From Hyphomicrobiales bacterium (GTDB lineage: Bacteria > Pseudomonadota > Alphaproteobacteria > Rhizobiales > Rhizobiaceae), in assembly GCA_900465685.1 (NCBI GenBank), contig UEGR01000020.1, positions 84,100 to 148,099 of the forward strand: a DNA stretch of 64,000 bases. The letters run 5' to 3'. The notes under the pieces were generated by a model. That model worked only from the letters and a program-made list of their open reading frames with translations, was not told where the DNA came from and did no database searches. This document shows positions 44,341 to 51,832 of this stretch, piece by piece; position 1 is the stretch's first letter, and every line of letters begins with the position of its first letter. The position numbers and the translations under genes were made by a program.

Positions 44341-45314
44341 AAGCGATAGTCACAGGGGCAGCCGGTTTCATCGGATACCACACGGCGCAACGCCTGCTGG
44401 ATGAGGGCTGGCAGGTTGTCGGCATCGATAATGTCAATGACTACTATCAGATCGAGCTGAAGGATACACGGCTCGCCAAGCTCCACGCGCGCGACGGTTT
44501 TCGTTTTGCGAAAGCCGATATTTCCGACGCGGAAGCGATCAAAGCTGCAATCGGCGCGGACAGGGATGCCGATGTGATCGTGCATCTGGCCGCGCAGGCA
44601 GGGGTGCGCTATTCCATCGAAAACCCGGCGGCTTATGTTTCGGCCAATGTCATGGGTCAGGTCAATATTTTCGAGACCGCGCTGAAGCTCGAAAAGCGTC
44701 CGCCTGTGGTCTATGCCAGCTCATCGTCGGTTTATGGCGCCAACGAGAAAATTCCTTTCTCGGAAAGCGACCCGGTCAATCATCCGGTTTCGGTCTATGC
44801 GGCGACGAAACGCTCCGGCGAATTGCTGGCTTTTTCCTACAGCCACGTGCACAAACTGCATTCGACGGGACTGCGCTTTTTCACGGTTTACGGCCCCTTT
44901 GGACGACCGGATATGGCGCCATGGCTTTTCACCTCGGCTATTCTGAAAGGCGAGCCCATCCGCGTTTTCAATAATGGCGAGATGCAGCGCGACTTCACTT
45001 TCGTGGGAGATATCGTCAGCGGCGTCGTTGGCGCAGTGAAGCGTATTCTGGACAAACCGGCTGAAACAGCGCCGGTTTATAATCTCGGTAACAACCGCCC
45101 CGTCATGCTGAATGATTTCATTGCGGCCATCGAGAAGGCGACGGGTAGAGAAGCGATCCGCAAGCTGGAGCCAATGCCTGCCGCAGACGTTCCGCGCACC
45201 TATGCGGATATCACGCTTGCTGCCCGCGATCTGGGTTTCAGCCCCAAGACCACGCTCGATGAAGGTATTCCTTTGTTTGTGGAGTGGTTTCGCGGCTATA
45301 ATGGAGCGCGATGA
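44337..45314 (+). CDS. UDP-glucuronate 4-epimerase-like nucleotide-sugar epimerase
   Basis: 325-residue extended SDR. It has the NAD motif TGAAGFIGYH near the N terminus, VNDYYQIELKDTRLAKL typical of UDP-glucuronate 4-epimerases, and the catalytic YAATKRSGE with SSSVYG. FGRPDMAPWLFTSAILKGEPI matches that subfamily. UDP-galacturonate synthesis is therefore the likely reaction. ATG 44337 begins inside the stop of the membrane protein gene, and its stop overlaps the dciA start by four bases. The assignment to UDP-GlcA rather than another sugar is moderately sure. Confidence 0.88.
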   Translation: MKAIVTGAAGFIGYHTAQRLLDEGWQVVGIDNVNDYYQIELKDTRLAKLHARDGFRFAKADISDAEAIKAAIGADRDADVIVHLAAQAGVRYSIENPAAYVSANVMGQVNIFETALKLEKRPPVVYASSSSVYGANEKIPFSESDPVNHPVSVYAATKRSGELLAFSYSHVHKLHSTGLRFFTVYGPFGRPDMAPWLFTSAILKGEPIRVFNNGEMQRDFTFVGDIVSGVVGAVKRILDKPAETAPVYNLGNNRPVMLNDFIAAIEKATGREAIRKLEPMPAADVPRTYADITLAARDLGFSPKTTLDEGIPLFVEWFRGYNGAR

Positions 45315-45829
45315 GCGAGCCAAAATCAAAACGCGGATTTAGACCGCTGGCGGATATGACATCGGGGCTGATGGACCCGATGCTCCAGAAACGTGCGGGC
45401 ATCAATCTCTCGCTGCTGCAATCCTGGGAAGATATTGTCGGTCCGGCCATCGGCGCAACGTCGCGCCCCTTGCGCATTCTCTGGCCGCGTCGCTTGCATG
45501 AAGACGAACCGTTCAAACCTGCCACGCTGATCATCGCCTGCGAAGGTTTTGCCGCTTTGCAGATTCAGCACGAGACGGGTGAGATCATCAGCCGGGTCAA
45601 TGGCTTTCTCGGCTTTTCGGCGATCGGGCGCATTCGCATCGAGCAAAAGCCCCCCATGCTGCCGACCAAGCGTCGGGTGAAGCGGCTGGCTCCATTGGCC
45701 CCTTCGGAAGAACGGCGGATCGACAAGGCGACGGACGGCATCGAGGATGACGCCTTGCGGGCCGCCCTTGCACGGCTTGGCAAGAATATTCTGGCCGAAA
45801 AACGCGCCTCCGGCAAAAAGAGTGATTAA
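45311..45829 (+). CDS. dciA: DciA-type DUF721 protein (helicase-loader-like)
   Basis: 172-residue DUF721 protein related to DciA, which loads the replicative helicase DnaB in bacteria lacking DnaC. The N terminus contains SLLQSWEDIVGPAIGATSRP, the conserved DUF721 segment, followed by a nucleic-acid-binding-like basic and beta-rich region. The last 40 residues are Lys/Arg/Ala-rich. The ATG overlaps the epimerase stop (ATGA), so it is translationally coupled to the polysaccharide operon, which is unusual. It is usually found between mutY and a DsbA-like gene. Confidence 0.85.
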   Translation: MSEPKSKRGFRPLADMTSGLMDPMLQKRAGINLSLLQSWEDIVGPAIGATSRPLRILWPRRLHEDEPFKPATLIIACEGFAALQIQHETGEIISRVNGFLGFSAIGRIRIEQKPPMLPTKRRVKRLAPLAPSEERRIDKATDGIEDDALRAALARLGKNILAEKRASGKKSD

Positions 45830-46075
45830 AGCTCAGCGCGTTGCGAGAAACATCCTGCAATTGCAAAAACACTTAATTGCGATACAAGCTGCCATAAATT
45901 TGATGCAAGCTTTGGTCAGTTTGCAGCGAGTTGTATGGGGGGGCTGGGTCCGTCGTTCTGAATATGGAAACAATGTCGGCGCTGTGCTGACTTTCATGTG
46001 AACGATGCGGGTCTGGCGATTATCTCTCTGCCGCCTTAGATTGTATATCGAAACAACCGAATGAAACAGGACTGG

Positions 46076-46750
46076 ATGATTCGTATGCCTGCAGTGCTTA
46101 ATCGCAGACACGTCATTTCTCTCGCTGGATCGGCTGCTGCCGGACTGGCTTTTGCAGGAGCTTCTGCAACCGGCGCTCTGGCGCAGGACCGTGCCCCGGA
46201 AGGCACCGTCGATGCGGCCAAGATTGCCGAACCGGGCAAGCTCAAGGATATGGTCTACGGTAAGGCCGATGCACCGGTTACGATCATCGAATATGCATCG
46301 CTGACCTGCCCGCATTGCGCGGATTTCACGATCAATACTTTCCCGAAAATCAAGGAAAAATATATCGATAGCGGCAAGGCGCGGCTCATCTTCCGCGAGT
46401 TCCCGTTCGATCCGCGCGCAACCGCTGCTTTCATGCTCGCACGCTGCGCCCCGGAAGACCGCTATTTCCCGATGGTCGATGTGTTCTTCAAGCAGCAGCA
46501 GCAGTGGGCAACCGCTGAAGATGGCGAAGCTGCCCTGCTGCAAATCGCAAAACTTGCCGGTTTTACACAGGAGTCCTTCAAGGCTTGCTTGACGAACCAG
46601 CAAGTTCTCGATGATGTGAGAGCAACGATGGAGCGTGGATCGAAGGATTACGGGGTCAATGCGACGCCGACCTTCTTTATCAACGGACAAAAATACGCTG
46701 GAGCCCTTTCGGTTGACGAAATGTCGGCAATCATCGACAAGCTTCTCTGA
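46076..46750 (+). CDS. DsbA-like thiol:disulfide oxidoreductase
   Basis: 224-residue periplasmic thioredoxin-fold protein with a twin-arginine-like NRRHVISLAGS motif and signal peptide (SAAAGLAFAGASATGALA). The active site is CPHC within YASLTCPHCADF. The cis-proline lies in NATPTFFING. Such DsbA-like proteins next to smc are common in Rhizobiales. ATG 46076 was chosen because AGGA lies a few bases upstream; an earlier ATG at 46061 lacks a site. A perfect 13-base hairpin terminator follows the stop. Confidence 0.9.
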   Translation: MIRMPAVLNRRHVISLAGSAAAGLAFAGASATGALAQDRAPEGTVDAAKIAEPGKLKDMVYGKADAPVTIIEYASLTCPHCADFTINTFPKIKEKYIDSGKARLIFREFPFDPRATAAFMLARCAPEDRYFPMVDVFFKQQQQWATAEDGEAALLQIAKLAGFTQESFKACLTNQQVLDDVRATMERGSKDYGVNATPTFFINGQKYAGALSVDEMSAIIDKLL

Positions 46751-46766
46751 CCCGTTTTCCCGGATG

Positions 46767-46796
46767 AAAAGCGGACGCATCACTGCGTCCGCTTTT
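46767..46796 (+). terminator. Strong terminator between dsbA-like gene and smc
   Basis: Perfect 13-base arms AAAAGCGGACGCA and TGCGTCCGCTTTT with a TCAC loop and a T-run. It should separate the DsbA-like gene from smc. Confidence 0.9.
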
Positions 46797-46837
46797 GTCG
46801 TTTCTGGAATGGGCGATAAAATCGGGGGGGCTTGCTG

Positions 46838-49800
46838 ATGCGCTTCTCCAAACTGCGCCTTGTCGGTTTCAAGTCCTTCGTCGAACCCATGGAGTTCGTG
46901 ATCGAGGGCGGGCTGACTGGTGTCGTCGGGCCAAATGGCTGCGGCAAATCCAATCTCGTTGAAGCGCTGCGCTGGGTGATGGGTGAAAACTCATACAAGA
47001 ACATGCGCGCTTCCGGCATGGATGATGTGATTTTCTCCGGTTCCGCCACGCGCCCGGCGCGCAACATGGCGGAAGTGACGCTTTTCCTCGATAATTCCGA
47101 CCGCACGGCTCCGGCCAGCTATAATGATGCCGATGAGTTGCAGGTGTCGCGCCGTATCGAGCGCGAGGCTGGCTCTGTCTATCGCATCAATGGCAAGGAA
47201 GCCCGTGCCAAGGATGTGCAGCTTCTTTTTGCGGATCAGTCGACGGGCGCGCGTTCGCCGTCCATGGTCGGGCAGGGGCGCATTGGCGAGCTTATTCAGG
47301 CGAAGCCGCAGGCACGCCGCGCTTTGCTGGAAGAAGCTGCCGGTATTTCCGGCCTGCATACGCGCCGCCACGAAGCGGAATTGCGCCTGCGCGCTGCCGA
47401 GGGCAATCTCGACCGTCTGGACGATGTGGTCGGTGAATTGGGCAGCCAGATTGAAAGCCTGAAGCGGCAAGCCCGTCAGGCCAATCGTTTCAAGGCGCTT
47501 TCCGCCGATATCCGCCGTGCTGAAGCCGCCTTGCTGCATCTGCGCTGGAGCCAGGCCAAGGTTCAGGAAGGCGAGGCGCAAAGCGCCTTGTCGGCTTCCA
47601 CTGCGACCGTAGGCGATATGGCGCAGGCGCAGATGAATGCAGCCCGCGATCAGGCCGTCGGAGCACATAAGCTGCCGGAATTGCGTGAGGCGGAAGCCAA
47701 GGCCGCCGCCGCCTTGCAGCGCCTTTCAATTGCCCGCACCCAGCTTGACGAAGAGGACGGACGCATTCGCGCCCGCCGCGCCGAGCTGATGAAGCGGCTG
47801 GAACAGCTAACCGCCGACATTGCTCGTGAAGAGCAGATGGTGCGCGAGAACGCCGATATTCTCGCAAAGCTGGAAGAAGAAGAACAGGAACTGGTCGCTT
47901 CCAACGAAGCTTCGGGTGAACGCGACGAGGAATTGCGCGCGCTGTTCGAGGACGCGGAAATCCGCCTGACTGATAGCGAAGGCGCACTGGCGCGGGTCAC
48001 GGCCGAGCGTGCGGAAGCAACCGCTGAACGGGCGCAGATCGAGCGCGCGCTGAAGGAAACGCAAGGTCAGCGCGACCGGCTTGCCGTGCAGATGGACAAT
48101 ATCGAGCGCGATATTGCATCTGTGGTGGAGCAGATCGGCGGTTTGTTCGATCCGGCTGAAAAGCGCATCGTGGTCGATGCCTGTGCGGATGCGCTTGCCG
48201 CGGCGGAAGAAGCAGTTGTTGCGGCAGAAGAGCTGGTCGCAGGCGCACGCGAAGTGGAAGCGGCAAGCCGTCAGCCACTGAACGAAGCACGCACCGAACT
48301 GAACCGCATTGAGACCGAAGCACAGACACTGGCGCGTATCCTCAATGCTGGCGAAACCGGCCAGTTTCCGCCTGTGGTGGAAGAGCTGCGTGTCGAAAAG
48401 GGCTATGAAGTCGCACTTGGTGCAGCGCTTGGTGAAGACCTCGATGCGGCAAGTGATGAGCATGCGCCGGTCTACTGGGCCTACAATCCAGCACCGGAAG
48501 CCGATCCGGCCTTGCCGCAGGGCGCTACCCCGCTTGACCGGCTGGTCGATGGGCCACAGCAGCTGCGCCGTAGACTGGCGCAGGTTGGTGTCGTGTCGGA
48601 CAGCGAGGGTCAGCGTTTGCAGTCGCTCTTGCGTCCCGGCCAGCGGCTGGTAAGCAAGGCTGGTGCGCTGTGGCGCTGGGATGGCTATACGGCAAGCGCC
48701 GATGCGCCGACGCCGGCTGCACAACGACTGGCCCAGAAAAACCGGTTGAGCGAGCTGGAGCAGGAATCGGTCGCCGCTCGCAAGAGCGTCGAGGAGGCCG
48801 AACAGGCCGTGCATCGCGCCGAGGCTTCGGTGCGCGAAGCTGTCGAGCATGAGCGTGTCGCGCGAGACCAGTGGCGGACCAATCAGCGCAAGCTGGACGA
48901 GGCGCGTGAAGCGCTGGCGGTCGCTGAGCGTGCGGCAGGGCAGCTTGCAACCCGCCGTTCGGCTTTGGATGAATCCAAGGCGCGGCTGGAAGAGAATCTG
49001 GAAGAAGCACAGATCCGTGTTGCGGAAGCGGAAGACCGGCTCGGTGAGATGCCGGATCTGGACGCCATTGCCCAACGTCTTGCGGCGCTGACAAGCGAAG
49101 TTCTGTCTGACCGCACGGCTCTGGCCGAAGCGCGCGCCGCTTATGAAGGGCTGCGTCGTGAGGCCGAAGCGCGGTTGCGTCGTCTGGACATGATTGCGCT
49201 GGAGCGGCGCAACTGGATTTCCCGTGCGGAAAATGCCGACCGCCAGATTGCGTCGCTGAACGACCGCCGCGCCGAAACAGCGGACGAGGCGGAAGGTCTG
49301 GCCGAAGCGCCTGACGAGATTGAAGCACGCCGCCGGGCGCTTCTGAACGAGCTTTCGCTGGCCGATGATCGCCGCAAAGAAGCCGCGGATATTCTGGCTG
49401 CCGCTGAAACCGCTCAGGCCGAACTCGACAAGGCTGCAACGCTCGCCATCCAGCAATTGGCGTCGAGCCGCGAACAGCGTGCCCGCGCCGAGGAACGTCT
49501 TGCCGCCGCAGAAGAGCGACGCAAGGATGCGGAAGCCCGCATCGTCGAGGCGCTGAATTGTGCGCCGCATGAAGCCATCCGCCATACAGGGCTGAAGGCC
49601 GACGATCCGATTCCCGATCCTGATCAGCTGGAGCGCCAGCTGGAGCGACTCAAGATCGAGCGCGAGCGGCTTGGCGCGGTAAACCTGCGCGCCGAAGAGG
49701 AAAGCCAGGAGCTTTCGGATCGTCTCGATGCGATTGTGTCCGAGCGCGAGGATGTTATCGAGGCGATCAAGAAGCTGCGTCAGGCGATCCAGAGCCTGAA

Positions 49801-50296
49801 CCGCGAAGGGCGCGAGCGTCTGCTGGCCGCCTTCGAGGTGGTGAATGTGCAGTTCCAGCGTCTGTTCACGCATCTGTTCGGTGGCGGTACGGCGGAACTG
49901 CAACTGATCGAAAGCGACGATCCGCTGGAAGCCGGGCTTGAAATTCTCGCCCGCCCGCCCGGCAAGAAGCCGCAGACCATGACGTTGCTGTCAGGCGGCG
50001 AGCAGGCGCTGACGGCCATGGCGCTGATCTTTGCAGTGTTCCTCACCAATCCGGCCCCGATCTGCGTGCTGGACGAAGTGGACGCGCCGCTCGACGACCA
50101 CAATGTCGAGCGCTATTGCAACTTGATGGACGAGATGGCGGCTTCGACCGAAACGCGTTTCGTGGTCATCACGCACAATCCGATCACCATGGCGCGCATG
50201 AACCGTCTGTTCGGCGTGACCATGGGCGAGCAGGGCGTCAGCCAGCTTGTCTCGGTTGATCTGCAAACGGCGGAACGCCTGCGCGAGGCGAGCTAA
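46838..50296 (+). CDS. smc: Chromosome segregation ATPase SMC
   Basis: Condensin-like ATPase of 1152 residues that organises the chromosome with ScpA and ScpB. Walker A is GPNGCGKS (31-38) in an N-terminal ABC half. Long Ala/Glu/Arg-rich coiled coils surround a hinge at about 480-600 (PVVEELRVEKGYEVALGAALGEDL and nearby). The C-terminal half has the signature LSGGEQALTAMA and Walker B ICVLDEVDAPLDD. The start ATG 46838 is preceded by GGGGGG. Total length is normal for alphaproteobacterial SMC. Confidence 0.97.
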   Translation: MRFSKLRLVGFKSFVEPMEFVIEGGLTGVVGPNGCGKSNLVEALRWVMGENSYKNMRASGMDDVIFSGSATRPARNMAEVTLFLDNSDRTAPASYNDADELQVSRRIEREAGSVYRINGKEARAKDVQLLFADQSTGARSPSMVGQGRIGELIQAKPQARRALLEEAAGISGLHTRRHEAELRLRAAEGNLDRLDDVVGELGSQIESLKRQARQANRFKALSADIRRAEAALLHLRWSQAKVQEGEAQSALSASTATVGDMAQAQMNAARDQAVGAHKLPELREAEAKAAAALQRLSIARTQLDEEDGRIRARRAELMKRLEQLTADIAREEQMVRENADILAKLEEEEQELVASNEASGERDEELRALFEDAEIRLTDSEGALARVTAERAEATAERAQIERALKETQGQRDRLAVQMDNIERDIASVVEQIGGLFDPAEKRIVVDACADALAAAEEAVVAAEELVAGAREVEAASRQPLNEARTELNRIETEAQTLARILNAGETGQFPPVVEELRVEKGYEVALGAALGEDLDAASDEHAPVYWAYNPAPEADPALPQGATPLDRLVDGPQQLRRRLAQVGVVSDSEGQRLQSLLRPGQRLVSKAGALWRWDGYTASADAPTPAAQRLAQKNRLSELEQESVAARKSVEEAEQAVHRAEASVREAVEHERVARDQWRTNQRKLDEAREALAVAERAAGQLATRRSALDESKARLEENLEEAQIRVAEAEDRLGEMPDLDAIAQRLAALTSEVLSDRTALAEARAAYEGLRREAEARLRRLDMIALERRNWISRAENADRQIASLNDRRAETADEAEGLAEAPDEIEARRRALLNELSLADDRRKEAADILAAAETAQAELDKAATLAIQQLASSREQRARAEERLAAAEERRKDAEARIVEALNCAPHEAIRHTGLKADDPIPDPDQLERQLERLKIERERLGAVNLRAEEESQELSDRLDAIVSEREDVIEAIKKLRQAIQSLNREGRERLLAAFEVVNVQFQRLFTHLFGGGTAELQLIESDDPLEAGLEILARPPGKKPQTMTLLSGGEQALTAMALIFAVFLTNPAPICVLDEVDAPLDDHNVERYCNLMDEMAASTETRFVVITHNPITMARMNRLFGVTMGEQGVSQLVSVDLQTAERLREAS

Positions 50297-50323
50297 CAAA
50301 CACAATCTGTGCGGAGGACCGGC

Positions 50324-51217
50324 ATGAGCGGTGATCACGACCACGGAGATGTCAGTGACACGCCGCTTCCAAGGCTGTGGATCGCGTTTGCTCTTACCAG
50401 CCTTTTCATGGTCGTCGAGATTATCGGCAGTTTCGTTACCGGCAGTCTGGCGCTGTTATCTGATGCCATGCATATGGCGACGGACAGTTTTGCGCTTCTG
50501 CTTGCCCTGATCGCCATCTATCTGGGCCGCCGGGCCGCCGATATCCTTCGTACTTACGGTTACGCGCGGTTCGAAATTCTTGCTGCGACGGTGAATGCAC
50601 TTCTGCTGCTCGGCGTGGCTTTCTACATCCTCTATGAAGCCTATGTGCGTCTTTCAAGTCCAGCCGATGTGCAATCCGCTGGCATGATGGTCGTTGCCGT
50701 GATTGGTCTGGTCATCAACCTGATATCGATGCGGGTCTTAATGGGGCACAAGGATCAAAGCCTCAACGTCAAGGGCGCCTATCTCGAAGTCTGGGCGGAT
50801 ATGCTGGGCTCTGTCGGCGTGATCGTCGGCGCTGCGATCATTTATCTGACCGGATGGGAATGGGTGGATTCAGTGATCGCCATCGGTATTGGCTTCATGG
50901 TGTTTCCACGCACATGGGTTCTTCTCAAGGAATGCATCAATATTCTGCTGGAAGGCGTCCCCGCGGGGCTCGACCTCAATGATTTGCGGAAAGCTGTGCT
51001 GGCTGTACCTGGTGTGGCGACCCTCCACGACCTTCACGTCTGGTCGCTCACCAAGAATCAGAAATCTCTGACCGCTCATATTGTGCTGGCCGATGGAGCG
51101 GAGGGCGAAACCGTGCGCCGCGCGGTTGAACAGCTCTTGCAGGAGAAATATGATCTCGACCATACCACCTTGCAGATGGAAACCGTAGATCGCGCTTCTG
51201 CCGAGCATATTCACTGA
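50324..51217 (+). CDS. CDF-family cation diffusion transporter
   Basis: 297-residue cation efflux protein with an N-terminal His/Asp-rich stretch (DHDHGD) and six predicted membrane helices. Motif SDAMHMATDSFALLLAL carries the first pair of metal ligands (HxxxD), and VWADMLGSVGVIVGA carries the second (DxxxG-type). A C-terminal cytoplasmic ferredoxin-like domain ends the protein. It is most like zinc transporters (ZitB/CzcD), but metal specificity is not certain. GGAGG precedes the ATG. It follows smc by 27 bases. Confidence 0.93.
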   Translation: MSGDHDHGDVSDTPLPRLWIAFALTSLFMVVEIIGSFVTGSLALLSDAMHMATDSFALLLALIAIYLGRRAADILRTYGYARFEILAATVNALLLLGVAFYILYEAYVRLSSPADVQSAGMMVVAVIGLVINLISMRVLMGHKDQSLNVKGAYLEVWADMLGSVGVIVGAAIIYLTGWEWVDSVIAIGIGFMVFPRTWVLLKECINILLEGVPAGLDLNDLRKAVLAVPGVATLHDLHVWSLTKNQKSLTAHIVLADGAEGETVRRAVEQLLQEKYDLDHTTLQMETVDRASAEHIH

Positions 51218-51247
51218 CAGTCGACAGTCTGCCATCGCAACGGGCTT

Positions 51248-51592
51248 TTACCGGTCACTCCACACGGCAAGCTCGTTCCCGGCCGGATCGGTGAAATGAA
51301 AGCGGCGTCCGCCCGGAAATGCAAAGATCGGCTTGACGATCGTGCCGCCAGCTTCGGTCACGGCCTGAAGCGCGGTTTCCAGCCTGAGCGCGTAAAGCAC
51401 CGGTAGCGGCTTCGCTGTCGCTTGCGGGTCGGCGTCAAAGCCGCCATCCAGTCCTTCGGAATAGGCGGAATAGGTTGGACCATAATCCGTAAACGACCAG
51501 CCAAATGCCCGCGCGTAGAAACTCTTGGTCGCATCAAGCGATCCGTTTCCTGCCGGCATTTCCAGATAGTCGAGCTTGCCCGTGATACGCAT
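51248..51592 (-). CDS. VOC-family (glyoxalase-like) protein
   Basis: 114-residue single-domain vicinal oxygen chelate fold protein. The beta-alpha-beta-beta-beta pattern includes KSFYARAFGWSFTDYGP and a C-terminal GGRRFHFTDPAGNELAVWSD with a potential metal ligand. It falls in the small cytosolic glyoxalase/bleomycin-resistance-like group, and the substrate is unknown. It is a lone gene in minus orientation, converging on the CDF gene, with ppdK divergent 240 bases away. Confidence 0.88.
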   Translation of the reverse strand: MRITGKLDYLEMPAGNGSLDATKSFYARAFGWSFTDYGPTYSAYSEGLDGGFDADPQATAKPLPVLYALRLETALQAVTEAGGTIVKPIFAFPGGRRFHFTDPAGNELAVWSDR

Positions 51593-51778
51593 GGTCCAAC
51601 TCCAGTATGTTCTCTATATGTTCTTATTTTTGCGGTATCTGCCCGGCAGAGTCAATCTGTTATGTGGCCTCTGCGCAGCTATTCCTGTCTCTAATCGATT
51701 CTATTGTCGCGGCTTGTCGTTTTTGGTTGGCAGCAGCCTTGCGGATCGCATAAGCAACGGAAGCAGGTTCTGGGAGTA

Positions 51779-51795
51779 CTTGCAATTGTTGCAAG
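51779..51795. promoter_or_regulatory. Candidate operator before ppdK
   Basis: Perfect 17-base inverted repeat CTTGCAA, TTG, TTGCAAG about 38 bases before the ppdK ATG. It is placed where a repressor could block transcription or bind the 5' leader. No binding protein is identified. Confidence 0.4.
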
Positions 51796-51832
51796 CCTTT
51801 TATGAACCGGTCCTGCATAAAGGGAGGCCATA

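Noticed and set aside
47807..49903. 698-residue antisense frame opposite smc
   Set aside because: Arises from the repetitive Ala/Glu/Arg coiled-coil codons of smc; no domain pattern.
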